Positions 35,504 to 47,691 of a stretch of DNA of 64,000 nucleotides are shown one piece after another. Numbering within the stretch: position 1 is the first letter of the stretch; the number at the start of each line of letters is the position of its first letter. The translations under genes and the position numbers were made by a program. The notes beneath the pieces are model-generated. The model was not told the DNA's origin. It did not search any database and saw only the letters and a list, made by a program, of their open reading frames with translations. The DNA comes from Avena insularis (lineage: Eukaryota; Streptophyta; Magnoliopsida; Poales; Poaceae), in contig JAJUPC010000232.1 in NCBI GenBank assembly GCA_023614405.1, positions 310,001 to 374,000 on the forward strand. Reading direction: 5' to 3'.

Positions 35504-38500
35504 TCACCCCCCTAAGCACGATGTGCCCGTCTTCACAGCTTGGACGCCGATCCTTCCTCGCATCTCCGCGAACTTCACTCGTCCCAAAGATTTAGTTAGG
35601 ATATCCGCAAGCTGATCATCGGTGCAAACATAGTTGACTTCAATCTTGCTCTCCTCTACACACTGTCGTATGTAGTGATACTTCGTATCAATGTGCTTAC
35701 TCCTGTTATGATGCACCGGATTCTTGCACAATGAAATTGTAGACTTGTTGTCAATATTGAGCACCACTTGTTCCGCCTCTTGATTGGTGAGATCACCGAG
35801 TAGACTTCTTAGCCACACACCTTGACACGCCGCAGTTGCAGCCGCAATATACTCAGCTTCACAGGATGACTGTGCCACCACTTTTTGCTTTTGTGATAGC
35901 CAACTTACTATGCTTCTTCCCAAGAAATATGCCACGCCCGAGGTACTCTTACGGTCGTCAATATCTCCTGCCATGTCGCTATCACTGTAGCCAAGTAGCT
36001 TCACCTCCTCCTTCTCTTTCGAGTAGACAATACCAAAGTTTGTAGTACCTTTGATATACCTGAGTATATGTTTCACGGCTGTCCAATGCTCCATTGTGGG
36101 TGCTTCCATGAAGCGACTCACATAGCCAACGGAATAGGCCAAGTCGGGTCTTGTGTTAATGAGATACCTCAAACTTCCGACAACGCTCCTATACTCCGTT
36201 GCATCAACCGCAGGTGCTTCACTCCTTTTGCTCAGTTTAAGACGAGGTTCCATCGGAACATGAGTTGGATTGCATTCTTCCATGCCACACTTCTCGAGTA
36301 TCTTCTTTGCATATGCCTCTTGGCATAGCGTGATCTCACCCAGCTTTTGATGTACCTCGATCCCAAGGTAGTAGCTCAACAAGCCTAGATCACTCATCTT
36401 GAATAACTCCTTCATCTGTAGCTTGAACTTTGCAATCTCCTTCTCATCCGCTCCAGTTATCAATAGATCATCAACATAGATGCCAACTAGTAGATGATCC
36501 TTTCTTTACCTCGCTTATACATCGCATGCTCCAAAGGGCTCTTCTCGAATCCGAGAGATCAATGTACGATCAAGCTTGATGTTCCACGCCGAGGGCTTGC
36601 CAGTCTGCATAACGCCTTGTGTAGCTTCAAAACCTTGTGTTCTTCTCCCTCTTGATGTATCCCGGTGGTTGCTTCACATAAACTTCTTCTTCTAACTCCC
36701 CATTCAAAAACGCGGATTTCACATCCATGTGATGCAATTTCCAAGATTCTTGAGCTGCGAGAGCGATAAGTAATCTCACCGATTCCATCCTTGCAACGGG
36801 AGCAAACACTTCTTCAAATCCACACCTTGCTCTTGCACGATCCCTTGGCCACTAGCCGAGCTTTGTGTTTCACCAACTTCCCTTCGGCATCCTTCTTGAT
36901 CTTGTACACCCACTTGAGCCCTATGGCCTTGTGATTGTTGGGTAGATCGACAAGCTTCCATGTATTGTTGTCGCGGATCGACCCCAACTCCTCATCCCTA
37001 GCCCGACGCCAACACCGTATTAGCATCCTCGAATTTCGCCGGCTCGGTGAGTAAACACCGTCCTTGTCCTCTCCCTCCGCACGCCGCTTGTATGAAGGGT
37101 CTCCGCGGATACAACTCCAGACACTTCGAATTTTTCTGAGTAGGTGGCCGTCTCCTTTCTTCCTGCACTTGGAGGAGACGTGGAAGCTGACGTAGTACTT
37201 GTCGTCTGATCTTCTGAAGTTTCAGCCGTGGAGGAAGCTGACCTTCCTGATCGCTCACGTACCGGCGAAGCGAAATTTCTGTCCGCGTTGTCGTGAGCGT
37301 GACCTTCCGATTCCTCCCGATGGAAGCACGCCCTCCAGCCATGTACGCTCGTGAGCTGCTGGGCTTCCACGTGAAACTCCTCCACGGAAGAACCTGTCGT
37401 GCTGCTTGTGATCGGAGAGTCTTCTCCGACCACGTGCAGCTCCAGGACTCGCGCTAGACGTGTTGCTCTCTGTGCATGCACCAGTGCCCCGCGGATCCGG
37501 TTCCGATCTAGCTGCAGCCAAATCCGTACGTGCCAATGAAGACGGAGTCGAGGGACCGACGCGTGAATTTCCATCATCCTCGCTCTTTTCCGGTTGATCA
37601 TCTGCATACTCAAGATCACTGTTATAAATAACAGAAAAAATCTCATCTGAGATTGGCTGTACCGGTTCTGCGGATCCCCAATTCCATGACCTCTCCTCCT
37701 CGAAGAGTACGTCGCGCGTCACCCCCAACTTTTTGTCCACCGGGTTGTACACGCGATATGCCTTCGTACCGGCTTCATAGCCGATCATGACCATTGGAGT
37801 GCTTCTATCCGCCAACTTGGTTGTATGCCTGGACACCGTCTTCACATGCGCCACGCACCCGAAAGTGCGAAGATGATCAACCGAGGGCTTGCGCCCGTAC
37901 CATGCTTCGTACGGCGTCATACCAACTACACTCTTAGTTGGTGCCCTGTTCAGCAAATAGACAGCTGTACTAACTGCCTCACCCCAAAACCTGCCTGGCA
38001 TGCCTTTGCTCTTCATCATGCTGCGTGCCATGGCCACCACGGTTTGGTTCCTTCTTTCCACAACACCGTTTTGCTGCGGTGAATATGGTGCAGTGAGATA
38101 CCGCCGGATCCCATGAGCTTCTAAACGCCTTTGAATTCATTGGATTTGAACTCCCACCGATCGGTACGGAGGGTTTTCAACTTTGCCTCGGACTCCACCT
38201 CGGCTGCCATCTTCACAATCCTGAACGCTTGCAAAGCTTGATCCTTACTCTTCAGCAACACAACCCACATGTATCTCTTCAAGTCGACGATGAGCAAAAG
38301 TACTTGTTCCCGGGTCGCCGGTGTGATTGGTCCGCATAAGTCTCCATGCACCAACTCAAGAACCTTACTTGCTCGATATTGTCCCTCCCTTGGAAACGGG
38401 GCTCGCCTTTTCTTCCCAATGAGACAACCGTCGCACACCTGCTCAACATGATCAACACACGGTAAGCCACGTACCATCTCCTTCGGCCCAAGTTGTCGAG

Positions 38501-39912
38501 AGCTTGGAAATTTAGATGTCCGTAGCGCATGCCACTTCCACGCCGAGTCTTCCATGCTTGTCATCAAACATACTGGATCCGCCTGATTGAGATTGAGGAT
38601 GTAGAGTCTATTCTTCGACCTCTCCACCTTCATGATGAGCTGCCTTTGGCGGTCATATCCCCACAGAACTCGCCCTCCAACACGATCTTGCATCCACGCC
38701 CGCGAATGACCAAGACTGATAATGTTGGTCTTAAGCTTGGGAATATAGTACACGCCGCTGAGTACCTTGTGACCTCCATCCTTCAACTCAAACAGAAAGG
38801 CCTCGCCCTGCAATCTCCACCTTTGACCCATCTTGAATCGAACGGAGCCTCCAACCATGAGGTTCAACTCAGAAAACTGGGCCTTGTCGCCGGTCATGTG
38901 GTTGCTAGCGCTTTGTCGAGGTACCAAACGCCGTGGAGCTGCTCTGCATCCTCCGCGGAAGACCTTCTCTTCCACGAGCGTGATGATCTCCGTAGCGGAC
39001 TCCGGAGGAGTTGATTCCTTGGTGGTCATTAACTCGCAAGCTTCGAGCATGAGCATCATTGGTCCATCATCTCCTTCCTTCGCCATGAGAGCCTTCTCCT
39101 TTGAACGGTTGGGACACCGATTTGAAGTGCCCGAGCTGATTGCACTTATGGCAGCGAAGATTCTTCTTGTCGAATTTCTTCTTTGGCTTCTTCGCTTGCT
39201 GTCCGACTTCTTCGCCGGGACCGAACCATCACCATCGCCAGATGCTTTATCGCCTCTCCTTGGCGACCATTGCCTCGCCATCGGGCACGTGTAAGCATGA
39301 GGTGCTCATCTTGATTCGTCGCCAGAGGTGATCTTCATCCGCCGTCATGCGCCTTTGAACCGTCCAACCAGGTCATCCATCGTGAGGGTGGTGAGATCAA
39401 CGCATTGCTCGATTGCCGACACCACAGATATGTACCGGCGCGCCGCTGCCAAGGAAACGACACGACCGAGATATCTTCCAGCTTCTCACCTTGCGCGAAT
39501 CCCGCTGACAATTGTGGCTACCCTCGAGGCAAAAGCGCCCAGCGCCTCATCTCCTTCCATCTCCGTGTTCTCGTATTTCTTCCGCAAGGTTTGTAGGGTC
39601 GCCGCTGACGCGCTGCGCTCAAGATTCAACGCCTTGAGTGTCTCCACGCCTCCTTTGCGTAAACCTTCAGATCACGTCCGCCGGCACCACGGAGCCGATG
39701 GTCGGAGTGCCTGTCGGTCCTGCGGTACTTCGACGCGCCCTTCTTGAACTCGCCGCCGGGATCGACAGCCTCCCAGATGTCGCGTTCTCCATGGCCCACT
39801 CCATCCGTTTCGCCCACGTCATGTAGTTGCCGCGATCATACCGCGGGTACTGCGACGACACCGATGCACCCGCAGCCGCACCGGAGTACTCGCCTTGATC
39901 CTTGCCCGTCAT
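35504..39912 (-). pseudogene. Copia Gag-Pol polyprotein, multiple frameshifts
   Basis: Translation should begin at 39912 (MTGKDQGEYSG, then the Gag signature YDRGNYMTWAKRMEWAMEN). A CCHC-like knuckle CHKCNQLGHFKS near 39140 lacks its last cysteine in the present frame. The frame 39281-38121 has the protease-to-integrase region, with CDGCLIGKKRRAPFP and LVHGDLCGPITPAT. Next comes 38061-37255 with MERRNQTVVAMARSMMKSKG and LRTFGCVAHVK. Reverse transcriptase is scattered over frames from about 37026, with YVDD at 36467-36478. The last frame, 36463-35504, has LGIEVHQ, the RNase H stretch SCEAEYIAAATAACQGVWL and the C-terminus. At least five frame changes separate these pieces, so it cannot make one polyprotein as written. 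Confidence 0.9.
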
Positions 39913-39943
39913 GACCTCCCGTTACTAGGAGATCCTCCTCGAG

Positions 39944-39955
39944 GCTCTGATACCA
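39944..39955 (-). other. Primer binding site of the Copia element
   Basis: On the minus strand it reads TGGTATCAGAGC, two bases from the end of the right LTR. It is complementary to the initiator tRNA-Met 3' end. Confidence 0.9.
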
Positions 39956-39957
39956 AT

Positions 39958-40414
39958 TGTTGGTCCAGCCCCAAGCGCCGAGTACTTCCGGCGACGTAGA
40001 CGACGACAACGATCCGGCGAGACGATGCAGTACCAAAACAATCCCGAGTAGCTAGGCAGACTAGTTACGTAGCAAGCTAGCTAGCACAAACGATCAGCTC
40101 AACTCAAACACGCAGCGTAACGACGAAAAAAGCTGAATAGGATTGCTACAGGGGCGTATCGCTCCTGTCTTCTTGATTGTATTGATCTCACGGTGGTTGT
40201 TTACAAGGGCGGACTCCTCGTGTATATATACACGGCCAGTTCTACTCCTACACGGTAAACTACTCAGCGTCCAACTCGACTTTACATCCAACACGACGCT
40301 GATCCGGTTACAAAGCCGGTTTACACTAGGATACCAGGAACCTACGTAGACTACGAGTAGACTACAGAGCACATGACGCCGTACCGGCGTCGGACGTGAT
40401 TACTATTGCTAACA
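39958..40414 (-). repeat. 5' LTR of the Copia element
   Basis: 457 bp, the promoter-bearing copy for minus-strand transcription. It is nearly identical to 35047-35502. Confidence 0.93.
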
Positions 40415-40419
40415 ACGGC

Positions 40420-41880
40420 GTCGGCAAGGCTGAAATAGGAGGCTACGTTGTTTACGGGAATCCCTAGGATGGATGAGTCGTGCGCGTGGGAGACTGCGAG
40501 GGTGTCTACTCGATCCGATGGATATAATTAGTTGTTTATTAGATCAAACGGATGTTATTGTGCTTACGTGAGGATTAATGTGGAGGCTCCTACGGTGCCT
40601 CCAATTAGTAAATATAAGATATAAGATAGGGTTTTTAGTATTTTACCGCGTTAGCGCACATCTTATTATCCTTGTTTCAACATGATTCCAATTTACTAAG
40701 TCTTTAATAAATATATCAATTGAGACTATCATATTACATAGTAATATGGTATTTTTAAGTGATAAAAGTCATTTTATTGATTTACCTTCGCACCTAGAAG
40801 AATTGCCCATCCACAGGAGGCTCCAGACGATTAACGACCAGGGTATGCAGTGCCTACGCATCACTGCATATCTGACCAGCGATGGGGCCGCCTCATCAAA
40901 TACTTCCTCCTCGTGAAAACAAAAGATAGATCCAACATTCACACAAATCTGTAGCCACGAAAAACACACCAGAAAGGGATTTGAAGGAGTAACTTGAAGA
41001 AGGAAAAATCCTTGCTGCTGCACGCATCATTGGAGGACAACGCATCATCCCCTACATCATCAACCGCTACATCTCCATCACCATCTCTACCCCATCTTCC
41101 ATCCATTAGATCTTGTTGTAATTTCAGATTCAATTGTGGTTTGCACTAGATCTGTTCCATTACTTTTATCCATCCATTTGATTATGATGATGTTGTTGAT
41201 TGCTTGTGTGAGTAGTTCCCTTCGTTCTTGGGGAGATGGACAAACCCTAGCATTATTATGAAATGAAATAAAGATGATTTACTACTTGTGTAGAGGATCT
41301 AGAAAATCTGTGATGTGTGTTTGATCTCCCCCTTCAGATGGTATGTGTAGTCGGCCACATATCATTTTCCTTCGGGTCTAAAGTAAGAGGGTGAAACCCT
41401 TTGGACATGCTTGGGTGCCTTGTATAGGTCGCTATTGTGACTATAAGCACCACTATCACCCAACACGGTAGAAGGGGAACAAAGGGAGATTCACTAAGCT
41501 AATTACGATATCCACGAGGAAACCCTTAATTGTGGTGGTCTGCATGGTGATTTCTTCTAGGGATCGTAGTGGTTATTTAGAGATGACCTCATTCTTGGCT
41601 CAACAAAGTGACTGCCTACGAGCCCTGGCTAAACATCTTATTATGGAACTCTCTCCATAGATATCATGACACAAGAAATAGATTGTCCTAATTATGATTA
41701 ATTACAACATGCTAGTGGTGTATCCTACATCCCCGAAAATGTCTTAGCCCTATTGAGTTCAACCACCATTCTAGAAACACTCTCTTTACTTGCTTTGTTT
41801 TTACTTGTTTTATTTACTTTCCTGCACTAAAACCAAAAACCTTTCAAACACCCATTTACCTGAAGTCAAAGATAGCTTAT
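40420..41880. other. Unassigned; 41030-41870 resembles a retroelement leader
   Basis: Host-like DNA resumes after the Copia TSD. From about 41030 the composition and phrases (serial ATC-CATC-ACC repeats, GTTGTTGATTGCTTGTGTGAG, TTTACTTGTTTTATTTACTTTCC) look like the untranslated leader of a grass Gypsy element. No LTR end, primer site or gene could be fixed, so this is an impression only. Confidence 0.3.
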
Positions 41881-42330
41881 AAGTATCCTTTGGTAGATAG
41901 TGACGAGGGGCATAAAGACCTCAACCAAATAGTTTTCTATGGGTTTGATACTCTTATTTCGAAACTAGCTACAGTTGATTTGTGCACTTGCATTCATCAC
42001 CCTAAACCTTCAATGATTTGGGAACCTGATTTATCAGAGTTCTTCCTGAATAGGAGGGTTGAGCTTGTGAACAACGGGGTAATAAACTATGCATTTTGGT
42101 TCTAAGTGAGGCAGATGCATAAGATTGTCAATGATGTTATTGACTTCACTAGGATCAAAGTGACCACTCTTTAGCTGTATAACCACATGAGGAAGTGGAC
42201 AATGAAGTGGAACCTGATAAGAAAGCTTAGAGAGAAAGAGGGAGTCATATGGTGTCCGGATAGCACCACATTGATGACTGATGATGAGGACAGGCTAAAG
42301 CAGCTCCTCGTGGTAAGATGACATGGAATT
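41880..42330 (+). pseudogene. Myb/SANT-like domain gene relic
   Basis: Conceptual translation gives MIWEPDLSEFFLNRRVELVN, a TAA, then HKIVNDVIDF, a TAG, then YNHMRKWTMKWNLIRKLREK, followed by GVIWCPDSTTLMTDDEDRL. The pattern matches the Myb/SANT-like DNA-binding module of plants: an aromatic start, a central NH-R-W-KW helix and the GF-WD tail. The module is common in ORF1 of PIF/Harbinger transposons and in Myb-like host proteins. In-frame stops make it a relic. A possible donor site (CTCGTG followed by GTAAGATG) is near 42310. No transposase is nearby, so the transposon link is inference. Confidence 0.55.
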
Positions 42331-43532
42331 GTCTTATGTTTTCACTTGTTCATAACATACAGAATGATGTGCACTAACACACTCTTTTCTATACCTTATG
42401 TCTCCTAAAGCTCCTTGAGTTGTTGCACACGCTCATAGTAAACTATGCTTAGATCAAGACAATCTTCACGCCTAAGTATGTGGATCATAGATAACTATGA
42501 GACCCAAAATTGATGGTGAAGGCCATAGACTTCCTCGAGGAAAACAAATAAGAAGGTTCCACCTATGCTAACATGGGTCTAGGTGATAGGAGGGCATGGC
42601 TTAGGACCTGGATACGCAGCCACTTCGATCAGGTCTTCTGCTTTGCTGATGGTGATCGTGCTCATGATATATTGATGCAGTCTTATATATTTTAGGATTT
42701 GGTCTCATATCCCTTTGTTAGCTAGGAATTGATACAAACTAATCCCTAGTTTGTAATATTGTGGGAGGTGGTATATATTAACCCCTCTGATGATGAACTT
42801 TTGATGCATCACGAGTTGTTGTATTTTCTGTCTAGCTTGTGGTGCATCAGCTATTTGGGCAACTGTTGTTGAAGTGATTAGATAGTTCAATCCTCTATTG
42901 TTCACGTGATTATCTACTGACATTTGTATGGTAACCTGACCACTCATGAGAAGAGGTTGTCGTAGCCACTATTTTGAAGATAACCAAACAACAACTATTT
43001 TCTTTTGGCTTTCTCCCTAGGCTGCAAAGCATGCAACCAAACATCCTCCACACATATCTCTCTTGGGACAAAAAAATGGACAGGCAAGCAATCAAAAAAG
43101 TGCAAAGATGGACCAAAGGCCATTTTGCATGGACACCCCCCTAGGGCCTAACCAGAATGAGCCCCAAAATCCATGTTGGCTACCAAACACGCCCCTAGGA
43201 CTCAAATTTTGGGCTTTCGACTTGCTATAATCCACTGGAAAAGCAATGAAAGACTTTGGGTCATGCTATCAATAAAGCTAAGGGCATGTCTAGTGGGACG
43301 ATCCATTTCGGGCACGAGATGTGTCTGTTTTGGTCCGTATGAGTCGGCAAACATACATTTTTTTTGGTCTGGTCCATTTGGGTAGGGGTGCTCCCAGCGT
43401 GCCGGGCCCATTTTTCAAATCTCATTCATAGCTAAATTTAGAAGATAAAAATGCATACATAGTGGAGGATCTAAAAATAAATACTGGTAGAAAACAAACT
43501 AGGCTACCCTATCGACGTCCTATCATCATTGC
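42331..43532. other. Transposon-like intergenic DNA
   Basis: No gene is supported. CCAAACACGCCCCTA at about 43182-43196 and GGGCATGTCTAGTGGGACG at about 43283 resemble ends of common grass DNA transposons. No matching opposite ends or target duplications were established. Confidence 0.35.
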
Positions 43533-43850
43533 CTAGCCCTCGTCCTCATCCTCGTCATCGGTGTGGTAGTGGTGGCGACACATGGTCATGTTGAAGATCT
43601 TAATGGTGATCATGTTGTGACCGTCAAACTTGAGGACGAGGAAGTGCCTGACCTCCAACAGGTCCTAGCCATGGTGGAGGTACATATGGCCTTCGTCATC
43701 GAACAACACCTCCACTTTCTAGCACTTACCGGAGATGTATTCCCACACCTTGATGTGGGCTGGCTCATGGCCATCGAGCACCTGCTCAAACCTTCCTAGG
43801 AGGATAGTCATGCCAAAATCAAAGCCATCGAGGTCCACTTTGAAGGGATC
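43533..43850 (-). pseudogene. B3-type DNA-binding domain relic
   Basis: The minus-strand reading from about 43850 is PFKVDLDGFDFGMTILLGRF, EQVLDGHEPAHIKVWEYISG, KC, a TAG, KVEVLFDDEGHMYLHHG, a TAG, DLLEVRHFLVLKFDGHNM and TIKIFNMTMCRHHYHTDDED, ending in an acidic tail at 43533. The order (hydrophobic start, VLDG, W-VEV-FD, MYL-GW, L-F-YDG, V-IF) fits the plant B3 fold found in many grass repeat-associated genes. Both internal TAG codons sit where B3 proteins have tryptophan (TGG), so each is one G-to-A change. It is not functional as written. Confidence 0.5.
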
Positions 43851-44642
43851 GGGGGACTTTGGCGGCAACAAGGACGAATATGGTGATGGCGGTGCATGTC
43901 AGACTCACCCCCTTCGTCCTCGGCCATGGCCAGGGCTCAGGGGCCTGTTCGTTTGCGGTACCAAAGTTCCCGGGCGAGTGCACTGCGGTACCTAAGTTGC
44001 CTGAAATTGCCGCGTTTCGACATGTTGGGCCGCCAACTATCGAGAGGGGCCATTTTGAGGCAAACACATCTCACCCTACCAAATCCAAACATTCCGTGAA
44101 ACTACCCCGTGAAGTAGACGGTCGGGACTCCCATGTCAGTAATATTTCCGTGACGCGAGCACCAACACGATGACCACGTAGGAAAAACGAGGGACTAAAG
44201 GAGCATGGTGTGTTGACCAAATTCGAAAATCCACTCCCTCCCTCCTTTCGCATGAACCCTAGCATCGGCGGCGTCGAAATCCCCTCTCCAACCAAAATGA
44301 TCTGTTCAGGCATTTGAATTCTGGTGCCAAGTTGCTGCGCATACTCGCTGGTACCAAGCTCTAATGCCGAATGTCGTACCGTTATGATGATCTAGCCGCC
44401 TCATCACCGACGAAATGAGCAGCGCGAAGGATGGCATATCCTATTGCCGAGGAAGAAGTACTTCTGGCTAATTGTGGGTGAGCTACTCTTCTCTTTGCTA
44501 TTCGCACTACCTATAACTGCTAGCTGGCTATTGGCATTACAGAGATAGATCGAACCTAGAATTGTTTGCTAGCACGACACTGACAAACAATTCTTATCGT
44601 TTGTCCCCAATTTTCTGTCAAGTAGGATCTCCGTTGAACCCA
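43851..44642. other. Upstream region of the MuDR-like gene; possible element end
   Basis: Contains GCGGTACCAAAGTTCCCGGG and GCGGTACCTAAGTTGCCTG at about 43957-44002, and CCAACTATCGAGAGGGGCC near 44032. These loosely recall the GGTACC and CCAACTTTCGGGCCGC strings of the repeat at 59205-59440. They may be remains of a MuDR-type terminal repeat, but no clear pairing was found. Confidence 0.3.
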
Positions 44643-46302
44643 AATACACGGTTACAGTCACCCTATACGGCTACCACATTAAATTAGAAGATGGGAAGAG
44701 CAAATGGAATCAAGCTTGCTGTCTGAAGATGGAAGTAGCGCTTGTTCAGTTATGCACTATCCTTGGTATAGTTGCTACTATGCGTGAACTTGCTGAAATG
44801 GGGCCAGAGCAGACTACACGATTCAGCTTCATTGATGAACGGGGCTTCACTGTTCCTATAGCGTGTGACAGTCAGCTAATTGGGTTGATGAAACAGTTTG
44901 CTAGGCTTCGTGTGGTTATGCTGATTTGTAACATACTGGATGTGGAAGTTCCTTCTACTGGGAGTCGCCCAGCTATTATTGGACAGGGTGGTCTAACTCA
45001 AACCCCTATTGTTGCTGAGCAAAATGTGGTTCCTCGTTCGCGACATGCTTCTGTCAGGCAACCTCCTCGTAGGAGTCCCCTTATTGCCATTGTGGAAAAC
45101 TCTGCTCTGGAATCTGCTGGTACTGGTCGTTCCTGTGGTGTTGTTGCTCCGGTTGCTGCTGACCCAATCCATGCCGCTGTTGAGAAAACTAAGGCTTACG
45201 GAGGCTGCCCCGCTATTGTTGCCAAGACCGCTGTCTTGTGTGCTGCTCCTCCTCGACACCGTGCTCAAGTTGTGCGAACTCGTGCTCTGGAATCTGCTGG
45301 TACTAGTCGTCCCCGTGTTGTTCTTGATCTGGCCGCTGTTGACCTAATCCCTGCCACTGTTGAGAAAACTAATGCTTTCGGAGGCTGCCCCACTGTTGTT
45401 GCCAAGACTGCTGCCTTGTGTCCTCCTCGAACCTGCGTTTCGTGTTCAGCGAAGCTATGGTCCGAGCTAGCTCATGGTCTAGACTCTGCTAGCACTCGAA
45501 ACACTGCTGTTGTGGGAACTACTCCTGATCATCGACATGGCATGGCAGTAGCTGATCCTATTGTGGCTATCGTTAGCCGGGGCCCTGCCTATCCACCATG
45601 TATTGTAGCTCCCGCTGCTAAGCTCCCTCGCCTTGCTCCTAGTCCTAGTACTTCCACCGAGGTTGATCCAGCTAACGATGACGCTGGTGATGGCGACGGT
45701 GGCATTGTGGCTGGGTCTGATGGTGCCGCTCCACCTCTCGAACCTCTCGGAGGTTTCTATCTAGCAGAACCTGATGATGGCAAAGTAATCTTTCATATCG
45801 GTGTCGTGGATTATACTGCAAAATTAGATGATGGCATAGAAAAATTCTATAACGAGTTTGATGTAATCCTTGGCAGATACGATCTTGGAGTGGTAGAGTT
45901 ATCTGACCTGATGGCATCGTTACGTGTGAAGGTGTTGTGGGGGTCCTACCAGGTAGGACGTTTGGTATATTTTTGTAATAGGAGCAAAAAGGCTATCAAA
46001 GTGAAAGATACCAGCGATTTAGTCGTACCATTTACAAGGAAACATTATAGAGGTGAAGTGTACTTCCACTTGATAGTGCAAATGGTTGGAGATGAATTTG
46101 ATTTCGACAATAGAGATGATGGGCTTATAGAAGGCATGCGTGACCTGATCCATGGCATCACAGGGGCTGGTGCGACTGAGTGTAGCTTCGGACAGAGGAG
46201 AGTCTTACAGAGGAGCATCATAAAGAGGAGCAGGAAGAGCATCCCTAGAAAGGGCACCCCGAAGAAGAACATCACCAAGGAGACCATGCCAGAGAAGAGG
46301 AC
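44643..46302 (+). pseudogene. MuDR-like transposase, N-terminal part before the insertion
   Basis: The open frame runs from about 44643 (no upstream start seen, probably an exon after AAGTAG) to the Gypsy insertion, with an ATG at 44729. It begins YTVTVTLYGYHIKLEDGKSK. A Cys/Ala/Val-rich segment follows with an internal duplication: ALESAGTGRSCGVV...VEKTKAYGGCPAIVAKTAVLC recurs as ALESAGTSRPRVVL...VEKTNAFGGCPTVVAKTAALC. A predicted beta-rich region (GGFYLAEPDDGKVIFHIGVV through FHLIVQMVG) resembles the PB1-like N-terminal domain of grass MULE proteins. It ends in a lysine/arginine-rich stretch (KRSRKSIPRKGTPKK). Assignment to the transposase rests on colinearity with the downstream parts. Confidence 0.6.
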
Positions 46303-47691
46303 TGATGACCCACAAGTATAGGGGGTGTATCGCAGTATTTTCGAGGGAAGTCAAACCCAATTTATTGATTTGACACAAGGGGAGCCAAAGAATATTTATC
46401 AGCCTTAACAACTGAGTTGTCAATTCAGCTGCACCTAGAAACAATCTTGCTCATAGCAGTTTATCAATAGCAACAGTTTTGTAGTAGGAATAGTAAAGTA
46501 ACAGCAGTAGTAAAGCAAAGACAGTAGTAACAAAAGCAGTAAATAGTGGGATTCGAGTGCGGTAGGCATATGGTTGGATGGACGGGCGTTGCATGGACAA
46601 GACAATTCACATAGCAAACAGAACATAGGGCAATTGCAGATAAATAAGATAAAGCATCTAAGTACTAGACAATCCTAGGCATGTGTTCCATATATAGTCA
46701 TACGTGCTCGCAATGAGAACTTGCACAACATCTTTTGTCCTGCCAGCCCGTTTGCAGCGGGGCCTCTAGGGAACTACTGGCAATTAAGGTGCTCCTTTTA
46801 ATAGAGCACCGGAGCAAAGCATTAACACTCCTGAACACATGGGTGATCCTCACATCAAAGCCATTCCCTTCCGGTTATCCCAATTTCGCCACTGGGCCAT
46901 AGGTTTGGACAACAACGTGTATACAACTTGTAGATAAGACCAAAAAATATACTATCATAATGAATCATTAACATGTTCAGATCTGAAATCATGGCACTCG
47001 GGCCCTAGTGACAAGCATTCAGACCCACAAGTCGCAACAAAGTCATAAAGCACTCATAAAAGATACTAGGCACCATGCCCTAACAACTGATGCCATTACA
47101 TGAACAATCTCATCCATCCCTACCATCCCCATAGCCTACAGCGGGGATTACTCACTCATAGATGGGGAAACATGGATGGTCGATGGAGATGATGGTGGAG
47201 ATTGATGGAGATGGCTCTGGCACTTCCTGTCCGGCTGGGTGCCTAACAGACTTTCTATCCCGAATCTCCTCCCCTTGGTGGCGGCGCAGAACTTCTTCTA
47301 GAAAACGTCGAACCCCCGAAGTTTTTAGGTCAAGGCTCCTTATAGGCAAGAGGGAGACCGAGGGTGCCTGGGCCACCACACCATGCCCTAGCGGCTGGCC
47401 CAGCCCAGCGCCTGGGGTGTGGGCCACCGGCCCTCCTCCGTCTCGTATTCTAGCTCCTGGAGTCTTCTGGAAAAATAGGCACTTGTCCCGTCCAATTCCG
47501 AGAATATTCATTTTCTGACTTTCCTGGAACCAAAAACAGCAGAAAACAGCCAGCTGGCACTGTGGCTCTTGTTAATAGGTTAGTCCAAGAAATCATATGA
47601 AAAGTACTCCAAAGTGTGGACAAAACACAAGAAAGTGGATAAAACCAAGCATGGAACATCAAAAATTATAGATACATTTGCAATGTATCAA
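46303..47691 (-). repeat. 3' LTR of the nested Gypsy element
   Basis: 1389 bp, matching 52116-53526 with scattered substitutions and many small indels. Most indels are near 46840-46930 and 47220-47420. Confidence 0.92.

Larger units (their letters stand above)
35047..40414 (-). mobile_element. Copia LTR retrotransposon, complete but with broken frames
   Basis: 5368 bp. Left LTR 35047-35502 and right LTR 39958-40414, both TGTTGG...CTAACA, flanked by TSD ACGGC (35042-35046 and 40415-40419). On the minus strand a tRNA-Met-type primer site (39944-39955) lies two bases inside the right LTR. A purine-rich tract (TAGGGGGGTGAT) lies just inside the left LTR. The coding order Gag, protease/integrase, reverse transcriptase, RNase H (integrase before reverse transcriptase) defines Copia. 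The LTRs are nearly identical, so insertion looks recent. Confidence 0.95.

Noticed and set aside
44993..45347. Leu-rich frames overlapping the MuDR-like N-terminal part
   Set aside because: Out-of-frame shadows of the 530-codon frame without motifs.
47152..47518. Proline/arginine-rich frames in the LTRs of the nested Gypsy element (also 52908-53478)
   Set aside because: They lie inside the LTRs, overlap on both strands and differ between the two LTRs by frame-breaking indels.
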